Origin: Azoarcus sp. L1K30
GTDB lineage: Bacteria; Pseudomonadota; Gammaproteobacteria; Burkholderiales; Rhodocyclaceae
Assembly (NCBI RefSeq): GCF_018122735.1
Contig: NZ_JAGRRD010000001.1
Coordinates: 1,079,622 to 1,143,621, forward strand
DNA: 64,000 nucleotides
Direction of reading: 5' to 3'
Shown: positions 33,902 to 42,863 of the stretch, piece by piece
Numbering within the stretch: the stretch's first letter is position 1
Layout: each line of letters starts with the position of its first letter
Made by a program: the position numbers and the translations under genes
The notes under the pieces: model-generated
Seen by the model: the letters and a program-made list of their open reading frames with translations, nothing else
What the model was told of the DNA's origin: nothing
Databases searched by the model: none

Positions 33902-36184
33902 ATGCCCGTTCAGTTCGCATCACCCGGGGTCTATATCCAGGAAATCCCGAGCGGGGTTCGCACCATTTCCAGCGTTGCCACCTCGATCGCGGCCTTTCTC
34001 GGCGCGGCACCACGCGGCCCCGTCAACAAGGCCGTCCGCATCCACAGTTTCGCCGACTTCGAGCGCAGCTTTGGCGGCCTGGCGGCCGACGCCGAGATGA
34101 GCTACGGCGTTCGCCAGTTCTTCCTCAATGGCGGCTCGGACGCCTGGATCGTACGTGTGGTGAAAGACGCTGCACCGGCCAGTCGAACCTTGCTCAGCGC
34201 CGCAGCGGCCAACGTACTGACCGTGACCGCACTGGACGCGGGCGTGTCCGGCAACGGCATTCAGCTTCGGGCGGACTACGCCACGGCATTCCCGGACAGC
34301 ACCTTCAATCTGAGCATCATTCGCGATGCCGATGGCCGGGCCGAACAGTATGCCAATGTGTCCATGAACTCGGCGGATGCGCGCTACCTGCCGGATCTGC
34401 TCAACGGCGTCTCTCAGCTGGTCAAGGTCACCCGCGACGTGGGTCAGGCCACACTCGACGGCTTGCCGGCAGGCACCTCCACCAGCGGCCCCATTGCCGA
34501 TGTGCAGGCGGTGCTTGACGCCACACACACCGATTTCCGCGTGGTCGTAAACGGTCTGGCGCCGGTCAACGTCAGCATCACGTTGCCAACCGACATCGCC
34601 GGCGGCACGCCGACCCAGCGCCTCACCGCGCTGGCGGCGGCGATCCAGGCCAAGGTCCGCGCCCAAGCCGGGGGGCAGGCGGCATTGCTCGCCTTCACCT
34701 GTACCCGCAGCGGCGCCACCCTTGTACTCAGCTCCGGCACCGGCGGCGAGTTCTCCTCGGTCCGCGTGCTGGCAGGTGCGCGCAACAACGCAGCCGGCGC
34801 ACTCCTGCTCGGAGCCGCCTCAGGCGGCCGCGAAGTCGATGCCGTTGCCGGCATTCGCCCCGCCCTGCTGCCCGAACCCGCGACATTGACCAGCGGCGCC
34901 TATGCCGCAACTGATCTCGACACGCTGCCCGACGCCACCCACAGCAGCCTGCGCATCAGCCTCGACGGCTACGGGCCGGACGTCATCGATCTTGGCGCGG
35001 CGCCCGCGGCCGGTGCCAATCTGGCGGCAAAACTGGCGGACGTTGGCCAGCGGCTGCAGGCCGCGGTGCGCGCGCTCAAGCCGGGTAATCCGGCCTACCG
35101 CGACTTCACCGCGACCGCCCAGGGCAGCACGCTGGTCCTCGCATCCGGATCGCGCGGCGCCGGCTCGGCCATCGCAATCAGCGCTGCACCGACGAACGAC
35201 CTCGCCGCCGGCCTGCACCTGCTGGCGGGTGCCGTCTTATCGCCACCTCCGACGAACGCCTATCTGGGCGGCGGCAGTGAGACACCCTACGGCCCTGCCG
35301 ACATCTATCCCGCCTTCATCGGCAGCCGCTCGCTGCGGCAGGGGCTTTACGCGCTCGAAGACGTCGATCTGTTCAACCTGCTGGTACTGCCCGGCGTCAC
35401 CGACAGCGGCGTGCTGGCCGACGCCGCAGCCTACTGCGAGGAGCGCAGGGCCTTCTTCATCATCGACTCCCCCCCCTCGGCGACCGACGTCGCCACCATG
35501 GTCAGCAGCGCATCGGGTACCGACCTGCCCAAGTCCGATCACGCTGCGGTGTATTTTCCGTGGACGCACGTCGCCGATCCGCTGCGCAACGGCAAACCGC
35601 GACTGACCCCGCCCGGCGGCACGATCGCCGGCCTCTATGCGCGCACCGACGCCAATCGCGGGGTGTGGAAAGCGCCGGCCGGCACCGACGCCAACCTGGC
35701 CGGCGTGCAGTCGCTGGCGCTGACGCTGACCAACGGCGAGAACGGCAGCCTCAATCCGCTCGGCGTCAATTGCCTGCGGACCTTCCCCGTGTACGGTGCG
35801 GTGTGCTGGGGGGCGCGTACCTTGCGCGGCGCCGACCAGATGAGTTCGGAATACAAGTACGTGCCGGTGCGCCGCCTCGCGCTGTACATCGAGGAATCGC
35901 TCTATCGCGGTACCCAATGGGTGGTGTTCGAGCCCAATGACGAACCGCTGTGGGCACAGATACGGCTCAACATCGGCGCCTTCATGAACGGACTGTTCCG
36001 CCAGGGCGCCTTCCAGGGCAGCTCGCCGCGCGAGGCCTACCTGGTGAAGTGCGACCGCGAAACCACGACACAGGACGACATCAACCGCGGCGTGGTCAAT
36101 ATCCTGGTCGGCTTTGCGCCGCTCAAGCCTGCGGAGTTCGTCGTGATCAGCATCCAGCAGCTGGCGGGGCAGATCCAGACCTAG
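33902..36184 (+). CDS. Contractile injection system tail sheath protein
   Basis: The 760-residue protein forms the contractile outer sheath. The N-terminus (MPVQFASPGVYIQEIPSGVR) and the C-terminal domain (RGTQWVVFEPNDEPLWAQIR, then SIQQLAGQIQT) are typical of phage and Afp/PVC sheath proteins. The core fold is at about residues 1-120 and 470-760. Between them, at about 190-310 and 328-445, are two similar inserted modules. Each has a D-A-T-H segment near its start and a TLVLSSG/TLVLASG strand near its end, so they look like tandem copies of one beta-rich surface domain. AGGAG precedes ATG 33902. It is the first gene of the operon. Confidence 0.95.
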   Translation: MPVQFASPGVYIQEIPSGVRTISSVATSIAAFLGAAPRGPVNKAVRIHSFADFERSFGGLAADAEMSYGVRQFFLNGGSDAWIVRVVKDAAPASRTLLSAAAANVLTVTALDAGVSGNGIQLRADYATAFPDSTFNLSIIRDADGRAEQYANVSMNSADARYLPDLLNGVSQLVKVTRDVGQATLDGLPAGTSTSGPIADVQAVLDATHTDFRVVVNGLAPVNVSITLPTDIAGGTPTQRLTALAAAIQAKVRAQAGGQAALLAFTCTRSGATLVLSSGTGGEFSSVRVLAGARNNAAGALLLGAASGGREVDAVAGIRPALLPEPATLTSGAYAATDLDTLPDATHSSLRISLDGYGPDVIDLGAAPAAGANLAAKLADVGQRLQAAVRALKPGNPAYRDFTATAQGSTLVLASGSRGAGSAIAISAAPTNDLAAGLHLLAGAVLSPPPTNAYLGGGSETPYGPADIYPAFIGSRSLRQGLYALEDVDLFNLLVLPGVTDSGVLADAAAYCEERRAFFIIDSPPSATDVATMVSSASGTDLPKSDHAAVYFPWTHVADPLRNGKPRLTPPGGTIAGLYARTDANRGVWKAPAGTDANLAGVQSLALTLTNGENGSLNPLGVNCLRTFPVYGAVCWGARTLRGADQMSSEYKYVPVRRLALYIEESLYRGTQWVVFEPNDEPLWAQIRLNIGAFMNGLFRQGAFQGSSPREAYLVKCDRETTTQDDINRGVVNILVGFAPLKPAEFVVISIQQLAGQIQT

Positions 36185-36236
36185 ATCCGGCGCACCGCTC
36201 AGTCGAACCCCGCACCATTTTCGAGGAGGCCGCACC

Positions 36237-36761
36237 ATGGCGCAGTTCACCGTCAATTCGCAACGCTTCGACCCCTACAAGAACTTCAAATTCCGCGTCA
36301 AATGGGACGGTCGCTACGTTGCCGGCATCAGCAAGGTGTCCTCGCTCAAGCGCAGCACCGAGGTGGTGGAGCACCGCGAGGGCGGCGACCCGTCGAGTGC
36401 GCGCAAGTCGCCCGGCCGCACCAAGTTCGAGGCCATCACGCTCGAGCGCGGCGTCACCCACGACAAGGACTTCGAGCAGTGGGCCAACAAGGTGTGGAAC
36501 CTCGGCTCCGGCCTCGGCAGCGAAGTGTCGCTCAAGGACTTTCGAAAGGATCTGATCATCGAGGTCTACAACGAGGCCGGGCAGGTCGCGCTGGCGTACA
36601 AGGTCTTCCGCTGCTGGGTGTCGGAATACCAGGCCCTGCCCGACCTCGATGCCAACGCCAACGCCGTCGCCATCCAGCAGATCAAGCTCGAGAACGAAGG
36701 CTGGGAACGGGATTACGAGGTCAGCGAGCCGGCCGAACCCAGTTTCGTTGAGCCGTCCTGA
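36237..36761 (+). CDS. Contractile injection system inner tube protein (gp19-like)
   Basis: The 174-residue protein forms the inner tube that is driven through the target envelope. It has the conserved phage-tail-tube pattern: YKNFKFRVKWDGRYVAGISK near residues 14-33, a VVEHREGGD loop near 43-51, and ITLERGVTHDKDFEQWANKV near 70-89. FRCWVSEYQALPDLDANANA lies near 124-143. It follows the sheath gene by 52 bases behind a GAGGAGG site. Afp and PVC have two or three tube paralogues; here this is the only clear one, with the separate CIS_tube-like protein further on as the adaptor. Confidence 0.93.
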   Translation: MAQFTVNSQRFDPYKNFKFRVKWDGRYVAGISKVSSLKRSTEVVEHREGGDPSSARKSPGRTKFEAITLERGVTHDKDFEQWANKVWNLGSGLGSEVSLKDFRKDLIIEVYNEAGQVALAYKVFRCWVSEYQALPDLDANANAVAIQQIKLENEGWERDYEVSEPAEPSFVEPS

Positions 36762-36787
36762 CTTCAGGCGTCCGAGTTCGAGATCCC

Positions 36788-37504
36788 ATGCACCCGCTCA
36801 ACGCTGCCCAACTCCTGTCGCTGTGGGACGCCGGACAATCCCGGCACCCGATCGACCGTGCGCTGCTCGCGCTCGCCCTCGCGCTGCCCGACCAGATGCG
36901 CGAAGGGCTTGCCGATCATCCGGTCGGATGGCGCGAAGGACGCTTGCTGGCATTGCGCAATGCCACATTCGGCCCGGCACTGGAAGGTTTCGACCGCTGT
37001 CCGGCCTGCGGCGCGTTGATGGAATTCGCACTCGACGGCGACGCGCTGCTGGCACACTTGCCCGCACCCGCCGACGACCTGCGTATCGAATTTGCGGGAC
37101 AACAGTGGCGCCTGCCCACCAGCCGCGATCAGGGCGCCCTGAGCCTTGCGGCCGATGCGGACAGCGCGGTGCAACAGCTGCTGGCGCGCTGCCGGCTGAC
37201 GAGTACTGGAGACGGGGCGTCGCCCGCAGCGCTCGACAGCACCCACCTTGCCGAGCTGGAGCGCAGGATGGAAGCGGCCGACCCTGCCGCCAACATCCGT
37301 CTCGATCTCGACTGTCGCGACTGCGGCGAACACTGGCAGGCCTTGCTCGACGTCGGCAACTGGTTCTGGGATGAGGTCGGCGCCAGTGCCCGCCACCTGC
37401 TCGAGAGCGTGCATCGCCTGGCCTGCGCATACGGCTGGCGCGAGGACGAGGTGCTCGCGCTGAGTCCTGCGCGGCGTGCGGCCTACCTGGACCTGATCGG
37501 CTAA
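36788..37504 (+). CDS. gp26-like baseplate protein with zinc-ribbon cysteines
   Basis: The 238-residue protein matches the T4 gp26-like baseplate group found in eCIS clusters. The N-terminal helical part has PIDRALLALALALPD and GWREGRLLALR; the C-terminal part has GWREDEVLALSPARRAAYLD. Two Cys-x2-Cys pairs, CPAC (about residues 71-74) and CRDC (about 176-179), could bind one zinc. It starts 26 bases after the tube gene. Its role in hub assembly is inferred from gene position and family. Confidence 0.8.
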   Translation: MHPLNAAQLLSLWDAGQSRHPIDRALLALALALPDQMREGLADHPVGWREGRLLALRNATFGPALEGFDRCPACGALMEFALDGDALLAHLPAPADDLRIEFAGQQWRLPTSRDQGALSLAADADSAVQQLLARCRLTSTGDGASPAALDSTHLAELERRMEAADPAANIRLDLDCRDCGEHWQALLDVGNWFWDEVGASARHLLESVHRLACAYGWREDEVLALSPARRAAYLDLIG

Positions 37505-37513
37505 GGGGGCGAC

Positions 37514-38374
37514 ATGAGCGGCTACCTGCATCAGCTCGCCGCCCGCAGCCTCGGCCTTGTTCACAGCGTGCGCTCACGCGCCACGCTGCCACTTGCCGCC
37601 CCATTGCCTGAATCTGCCCCCCCCACGGCGGTACTGCCCATCGGGCTTGAACGCGCCCCCAACGAATCACGGCACACCGGAGTCGCTTCGCCCCGAGACA
37701 ACCAGTCAACGCACGCTTCATTCGCGCAGGCGCACACGCCCGCCACCACGGCGGCGCCCCTCGACCGTCAGGGCCACCGCGACATCGTCACGAACCGGAC
37801 CGCGCCGCCAGCCGACAATCGGCCGAACGAACCCACCCGCCGCGGGCCCGCGCTCGAGCCCGCGACCGACGCAACCATCGGTACGCGACCTGCCAGTGAG
37901 GCGTTTGCCCCCGCGCCCGGCGTTCGGGCCGAACGCGGAGAGACCCGCCCCCTCGCCGCGCGCCCGGCCTCGCCGCACAGCGCGCGCCCACCGGCCATTG
38001 AGCACCTCGACGCACTGGTGGCGCGTCTGCTCGAACCGGTTGCGGCGTCCGCAGCCTTTCCGGCGGCCGATCTGCCCACCGTCGCAGCGACCTCATCCGG
38101 CCCGACGCCAGCACCCGCAGCAAGCAGTCGACACGGACTCGAGGCCTTGGACAACAGGAGCACGGCGCGCGCGCCCGATGGACATCCATTGTCCCGGCGA
38201 CACACGCAAGCCCCACCCCCCGGGTCCGCAGGGCCACCCGACGTCCATATCACCATCGGTCGGCTGGAAGTCAATCCGCGGCCCCTGCCGCCGACACCCG
38301 CGCCCCGCCCACGCGGACCTGCGCCGCTGTCGCTGGCGGACTATCTGGCCCGACGCAGCGGAGAACGGCGATGA
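37514..38374 (+). CDS. Proline/alanine-rich, largely disordered eCIS-operon protein
   Basis: The 286-residue protein has a short helical N-terminus (about 1-30), then about 200 residues rich in Pro, Ala, Arg, Thr and Ser with no expected fold. The C-terminal 45 residues look conserved in type: a VHITIGRLEVN strand, a proline stretch, and LSLADYLARRSGERR. Similar tails occur in proteins beside eCIS cap genes as I recall them, but no function is established. It overlaps the next gene by 4 bases (ATGA). It may be a linker, a flexible assembly factor or a scaffold. Confidence 0.65.
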   Translation: MSGYLHQLAARSLGLVHSVRSRATLPLAAPLPESAPPTAVLPIGLERAPNESRHTGVASPRDNQSTHASFAQAHTPATTAAPLDRQGHRDIVTNRTAPPADNRPNEPTRRGPALEPATDATIGTRPASEAFAPAPGVRAERGETRPLAARPASPHSARPPAIEHLDALVARLLEPVAASAAFPAADLPTVAATSSGPTPAPAASSRHGLEALDNRSTARAPDGHPLSRRHTQAPPPGSAGPPDVHITIGRLEVNPRPLPPTPAPRPRGPAPLSLADYLARRSGERR

Positions 38375-39663
38375 GCAACGCGCTGGCCATTGCCGGTGTG
38401 ACGGCGGTCCTGAAAGACCTGCTGGACTCGGGTCTGATCGAACACGCCATCAACGACACCCTGGGCGTCGGCGTCGTCGTCAGCGCGGGCGCACCGGACA
38501 CGGTGTCGCTCGACGACCAGACCGCGCCGCAACTGAATCTCTTCCTGCATCAGGTCACGCCCAACCCGGCCTGGCGCAACGCAGCCCTGCCCAGCCGTGA
38601 CCCCGCCGGCGGGCGCATTTCCAATCCGCCGCTGGCGCTGGACCTGCACTACCTGCTCACCGCCTACGGTCGCGCCGACCTGCAGGCCGAAGTGCTACTG
38701 GGGTATGCGCTGCAACTGCTGCACGAAAACCCGGTGATCCCGCGCGAGGCCATCCGCCGCGCGCTGCAGCCCGAAGTCGTCGACGGCGCCATCCTGCCAA
38801 CGGTGTATCAGAACCTGCGCAGTGCGGATCTCGCCGAGCAGGTGGAGCTGCTCAGGATCACCCCTGCCGTACTCGGCGGCGAAGAGATGTCGCGGCTATG
38901 GTCCGCGCTGCAGGCCCGCTACCGCCCCACCGCCGCATTCCAGGTCTCGGTCGTCCTGATCGAATCGCGCCAGCCCGCGCGCAGCCCATTGCCCGTGCTC
39001 AGCCGCGGCAATGCCGACCCGGTGAGCGGCCGCGAACGCGGCGTGGCAGTGTTCACCGGCCCGGTGCCGCCGCTGCCGACGCTGGAGGCGGTGGTGCCGG
39101 CCGGCGGCCACCCCGTCGCCACGTCCGGCTCGGAGGTCCGAATCGACGGTCATCACCTGGACGGCGTCGATCGCCGCATTACCTTGAGCATTGCGGCACT
39201 CCAGCTCAGCCGCAGCATCCCGGTCGCCGGCGGCACCAGCGATCAGGTCCGATTCACCGTCCCCGCGGACCTGCCCGCCGGCCTGTACCGGGTCAACCTG
39301 TCGCTGCTTCGCCCCGGCGACGCTCATGCCCGCACGACCAACCAGCTTCCACTGGCGCTCGCACCAACGCCGGTGCTGCCACCCTTCAGCGCCGCGCGCA
39401 CCGGCTCGACGGTGACGCTGGTGATCGATGTCGTACCCGCGCTGCGTCCGGGGCAGAGCGCCTCCCTCATTCTCGGCGATCACGAGATCAGTGCCGACCC
39501 GGTGTTCGCGCCCAGCACGCGTCTCACCTTCCGCATGCTCAACGCGCCCGAAGCCGGCACGACCCACCTCGTACGGCTGCGCGTCGACGGTTTCGAAACG
39601 CCGATCGTCGATCGCAGCGCCACACCGATGGCCTATCTCGACCGCAGGATCACACTGCCATGA
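38371..39663 (+). CDS. DUF4255 (Pvc16/Afp16-like) tail-terminator protein
   Basis: The 430-residue protein has the DUF4255 domain at about residues 1-190: NALAIAGVTAVLKDLLDSGL, then QLNLFLHQVTPNPAWRN, and a YLLTAYGRADLQAEVLLGYA helix. In Afp and PVC this domain caps tube and sheath. The second half, at about 220-420, consists of beta-sandwich/IPT-like repeats (VRIDGHHLDGVDRRITLSIA) not present in short Afp16, so the protein is larger than the model terminator. It starts inside the end of the previous gene and overlaps the AAA+ gene by 4 bases. Confidence 0.88.
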   Translation: MSNALAIAGVTAVLKDLLDSGLIEHAINDTLGVGVVVSAGAPDTVSLDDQTAPQLNLFLHQVTPNPAWRNAALPSRDPAGGRISNPPLALDLHYLLTAYGRADLQAEVLLGYALQLLHENPVIPREAIRRALQPEVVDGAILPTVYQNLRSADLAEQVELLRITPAVLGGEEMSRLWSALQARYRPTAAFQVSVVLIESRQPARSPLPVLSRGNADPVSGRERGVAVFTGPVPPLPTLEAVVPAGGHPVATSGSEVRIDGHHLDGVDRRITLSIAALQLSRSIPVAGGTSDQVRFTVPADLPAGLYRVNLSLLRPGDAHARTTNQLPLALAPTPVLPPFSAARTGSTVTLVIDVVPALRPGQSASLILGDHEISADPVFAPSTRLTFRMLNAPEAGTTHLVRLRVDGFETPIVDRSATPMAYLDRRITLP

Positions 39664-41627
39664 ACGCCCCCCTGGCACCCGACTGGAGCAGCGCCAACCA
39701 GCAGTTGCTGGTGCTCGAATTCGCCCGCCTGAAAACCCAACTGCAACCGGGCGCGCACGACGGATTTTCTGCAGTGGAGGCGAATACCGCGCGGACGCTG
39801 ATCGCCGCGCGCCAGTTCCTCGGCGAGGACAGCGCCATCGACTGGCTGTGCCGCAACTTCGATCTCTCCACCTTCGAGCGCGACCTGCTGCTGCTGTGCG
39901 CCGGGGTCGAGATGGATGCCGAGCTCGCGCGTGCCTGCGCCCACGCACATGGCGATCCCGCAAAGCCGTGGGCCAGCTTCGGGCTCGCCCTGGCGGCGCT
40001 GCAGGCACCGCACTGGAGTGCCCTGTCGCCGCATGCCCCGCTGCGGCATTGGCGCCTGCTCGAGGTCGACGACAGCACGGGCCTCACGGCCGGGCAACTG
40101 CACATCGACGAACGCATCCTGCACTTTCTCGCCGGCATCAACGATCCCGACGTCCGCCTGCTGCATCTGTTGCGCCCGGCGGCACCGCTGCCCATGCAGG
40201 CAAAGACGCATGCGCAATGCACCCAGGCGGCCATCGCCGCACTGGCGGCCATCGGCGCCCCGCACAAGGACCCGCCACTGATCGCCCTCGAAGGCGACGA
40301 CCGTCCGGCCGCAGAGGATATCGCCAGCCGTGCGGCCGCCAGCTACGGCCTTCAATGCCAGGTGCTGATGGCGACCGACATCCCTGCGGCGGCTGAAGAG
40401 CGGGCTGCGCTGCGGGTCCTGTGGCAACGCGAAGCGCGTCTGCTCGGCTGCGCCCTGCTGGTCGTGGTGGACGACGCGCCAGGCCCGGCGGCCGATGCCG
40501 CGCGCGCCCTGATCGAAGGGTTCGGCGGCATGCTGTTCCTGTCCAGCCCCTGCGCACTGGCCATCGACGTGCCGCTGCGCAGCTTCAGGGTGGACAAGCC
40601 TTCGGCCGCCGACAGCCGCGATTTCTGGGTCGAATCGCTGGGCGCCGGCACAACGCGCGAACACAGCGACATGATCGCCGCGGTGGCGAGCCACTTCCGC
40701 GTTGACAGCCGCAGCATGCAGCACATCGCCGAATCCATGCAGCTTGCCGGCGAAGGTGCACACGCGGCCGCGACCAACCCGGTCTGGCAGCGCTGCCGAC
40801 AGGCGAGCCGCACCGGGCTCGACGCCCTGGCGCAGCGCCTGTCGTGCACCGCGCGCTGGGACGAGCTCGTGCTGCCCGACGCGCAGATCGGCGTCCTGCG
40901 CCAGATCGCCGCCCATGTCAGACAGCGTCACACCGTACTCGAGCAGTGGGGCTTCGCGGCACAGGGCGGTCGCGGGCTTGGCCTGGCGACACTGTTTTCC
41001 GGTGACAGCGGCACTGGCAAGACGCTCGCCGCCGAGGTGCTGGCGAACACCCTCGAACTCGATCTCTACCGTATCGACCTCTCTGCCGTGGTCAGCAAGT
41101 ACATCGGCGAAACCGAAAAGAACCTGCGCAAGGTATTCGACGCCGCCGAGGATTGCGGTGCCATCCTGCTCTTCGACGAGGCCGATGCCCTGTTCGGCAA
41201 GCGCACCGAGGTCAAGGACAGCCACGACCGCCACGCCAACATCGAGGTCAGCTACCTGCTGCAGCGCATGGAGGCCTACCGAGGTCTGGCCATTCTCACC
41301 ACCAACCTCAAGTCCAGCCTCGACAAGGCCTTCCTGCGCCGGCTGCGCTTCGTGGTGCAGTTCCCCTTCCCGGACCACGCGCAGCGCCTGGCCTTGTGGC
41401 AGCGCGCCTTTCCCGCCGCCACGCCGACGCAGGCGCTCGACCTGGACAAGCTGGCGAGCCTGTCGATGGCGGGCGGCAGCATACGCAACATTGCCATGAA
41501 CGCCGCGTTTCTCGCCGCCGATGCGGGCGAGGCGGTAGGCATGCACCACATTCTCCAGGCCGCACACGGCGAGGCGACGAAACGCGAGCGGCCGCTCACC
41601 GAAGCGGAAACACGGGGGTGGACATGA
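39660..41627 (+). CDS. AAA+ ATPase of the injection system (Afp15/Pvc15-like)
   Basis: The 655-residue protein has an N-terminal half with alpha-helical, winged-helix-like character (about 1-420) and one C-terminal AAA+ module. Walker A is at about residues 445-453 (SGDSGTGKT), Walker B at about 503-508 (ILLFDEAD), and a sensor region (LAILTTNLKSSLDKAFLRRL) carries the arginine finger. Pvc15 and Afp15 are needed for cargo loading or assembly. ATG 39660 overlaps the previous stop, and the stop overlaps the next ATG. Position and length fit a dedicated eCIS ATPase and not FtsH or ClpX. Confidence 0.93.
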   Translation: MNAPLAPDWSSANQQLLVLEFARLKTQLQPGAHDGFSAVEANTARTLIAARQFLGEDSAIDWLCRNFDLSTFERDLLLLCAGVEMDAELARACAHAHGDPAKPWASFGLALAALQAPHWSALSPHAPLRHWRLLEVDDSTGLTAGQLHIDERILHFLAGINDPDVRLLHLLRPAAPLPMQAKTHAQCTQAAIAALAAIGAPHKDPPLIALEGDDRPAAEDIASRAAASYGLQCQVLMATDIPAAAEERAALRVLWQREARLLGCALLVVVDDAPGPAADAARALIEGFGGMLFLSSPCALAIDVPLRSFRVDKPSAADSRDFWVESLGAGTTREHSDMIAAVASHFRVDSRSMQHIAESMQLAGEGAHAAATNPVWQRCRQASRTGLDALAQRLSCTARWDELVLPDAQIGVLRQIAAHVRQRHTVLEQWGFAAQGGRGLGLATLFSGDSGTGKTLAAEVLANTLELDLYRIDLSAVVSKYIGETEKNLRKVFDAAEDCGAILLFDEADALFGKRTEVKDSHDRHANIEVSYLLQRMEAYRGLAILTTNLKSSLDKAFLRRLRFVVQFPFPDHAQRLALWQRAFPAATPTQALDLDKLASLSMAGGSIRNIAMNAAFLAADAGEAVGMHHILQAAHGEATKRERPLTEAETRGWT

Positions 41628-41872
41628 AATCGCTTCATCTGCACATCGACTCCCTGAGCTTGCCGGGCGGCACCCCGGCCCAGCAGCGTGCGTTCGTCGC
41701 GGCGCTGGAGAAGGCCCTCGCCGCGCGCCTGAGCATCGCGGACACCCCTGTGCCGTCCCAGGCGGCCAGTCGTGTCGATACGTTCGCCGCGGCAGGGGCT
41801 GATACCGTGCGTGTGCTTGCCGACGTGCTGGGAGCGCGTCTCCGCAGTCCGCGCTCCACCGAAAATCGATAG
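41624..41872 (+). CDS. Small helical eCIS-operon protein
   Basis: The 82-residue protein overlaps the ATPase gene by 4 bases (ATGA) and ends 13 bases before the DUF4157 gene. It has an amphipathic beginning (KSLHLHIDSLSL) and a central helix (QQRAFVAALEKALAARLSIA). No family is recognised. Tight coupling between the ATPase and the probable cargo gene makes a role in cargo handling possible, but this is inference. Confidence 0.7.
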   Translation: MKSLHLHIDSLSLPGGTPAQQRAFVAALEKALAARLSIADTPVPSQAASRVDTFAAAGADTVRVLADVLGARLRSPRSTENR

Positions 41873-41885
41873 CCAGGAGGCTGCC

Positions 41886-42863
41886 ATGTCCGCCACCACC
41901 CATGCCCCATCGATTGCAGCGCGCGAACCCCTTGCACGTCCACCCGTGCGCACACTGCAGCGCAAATGCGCATGCCAGAAAAACAGGACCAGGGACGACG
42001 AGCGCCGACCCGGTGGCCTGGTGCAACGCCGGACGCAGCGCGCAGCGACGTGCCAGGTGGTGCCGGAAGAGGTCGGTGCCGTGCTCCATCGCGCCGGCCA
42101 GCCGCTTCCGGACGCGATTCGCGAAGATTTCGAGTCACGTTTCGGCCACGACTTCAGCCACGTCAGGATTCATACCGATGCACAGGCCGCACAGTCGGCT
42201 GCGGCGGTCAGCGCCCGCGCCTATACCGTCGGCCGCGACATCGTGTTCAACCGCGGCGAATTCCAGCCCGGTAGCCATCAGGGCCGCCACCTGCTCGCGC
42301 ACGAACTCACCCATGTCATCCAGCAGGCGCAGATGTCGGGCGGCGGCGCATTCGAAATCGGCGCCGAGCACTCGGCCTTCGAACTGGAGGCCGACCGCGT
42401 GGCCGACCGCATTGTTGCCGGCACACCCCCGACCGCCATGCGCCCGCCCGCCAGCGCGAGCGCATGGCGTGAAGCGCCACTGGCCATCCGCCCGGCGCCG
42501 GCCGCGATGATCCAGCGCGTCGGCGAGTGCGCAGGAAAAGGCGGCTACAACTGCAACGGCGTACGCTGCACCACGGCAGCGGGACGGCGCGGGATGTGCC
42601 AGTGGGGTGGGCTCAAGTACGGCTGCAACTGTCGCGACCAGTCGAACGACGAGGATGCCGTGAGACGGGTGCGCGAGGCTTTGCCCTACTGGCTGTTTGC
42701 CATCCTGTCGGCGGCGGCGATCGCGGCCATCGCGGCCTGCTTTGCCAGTGGTGCCTGCGAGGTGGCGACGATCATCGGCGCGGTCGGTGCAGGCGCGGCT
42801 GCCATCGTCATCGCCGCGCTGGAAGCGGCCGGTGTCACCGTGAGCGACGGGAGCGAGGCGTGA
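41886..42863 (+). CDS. DUF4157 (eCIS core) protein with Cys-rich and membrane-active-looking C-terminus
   Basis: The 325-residue protein carries the DUF4157 domain that marks eCIS-associated cargo proteins. It has LQRKCACQK near the start, FESRFGHDFSHVRIHTD near residues 78-94, and the metalloprotease-like HELTHVIQQ at 139-147 (HExxH). After about residue 215, a six-cysteine module follows (NCNGVRC, GMCQWGG, YGCNCRD). Then come two hydrophobic helices at about 266-318 with small-residue zipper patterns (GAVGAGAAAI). There is no signal peptide. CCAGGAGG precedes ATG 41886. A cargo or effector that enters membranes is plausible; protease activity or self-processing is also possible. Confidence 0.85.
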   Translation: MSATTHAPSIAAREPLARPPVRTLQRKCACQKNRTRDDERRPGGLVQRRTQRAATCQVVPEEVGAVLHRAGQPLPDAIREDFESRFGHDFSHVRIHTDAQAAQSAAAVSARAYTVGRDIVFNRGEFQPGSHQGRHLLAHELTHVIQQAQMSGGGAFEIGAEHSAFELEADRVADRIVAGTPPTAMRPPASASAWREAPLAIRPAPAAMIQRVGECAGKGGYNCNGVRCTTAAGRRGMCQWGGLKYGCNCRDQSNDEDAVRRVREALPYWLFAILSAAAIAAIAACFASGACEVATIIGAVGAGAAAIVIAALEAAGVTVSDGSEA

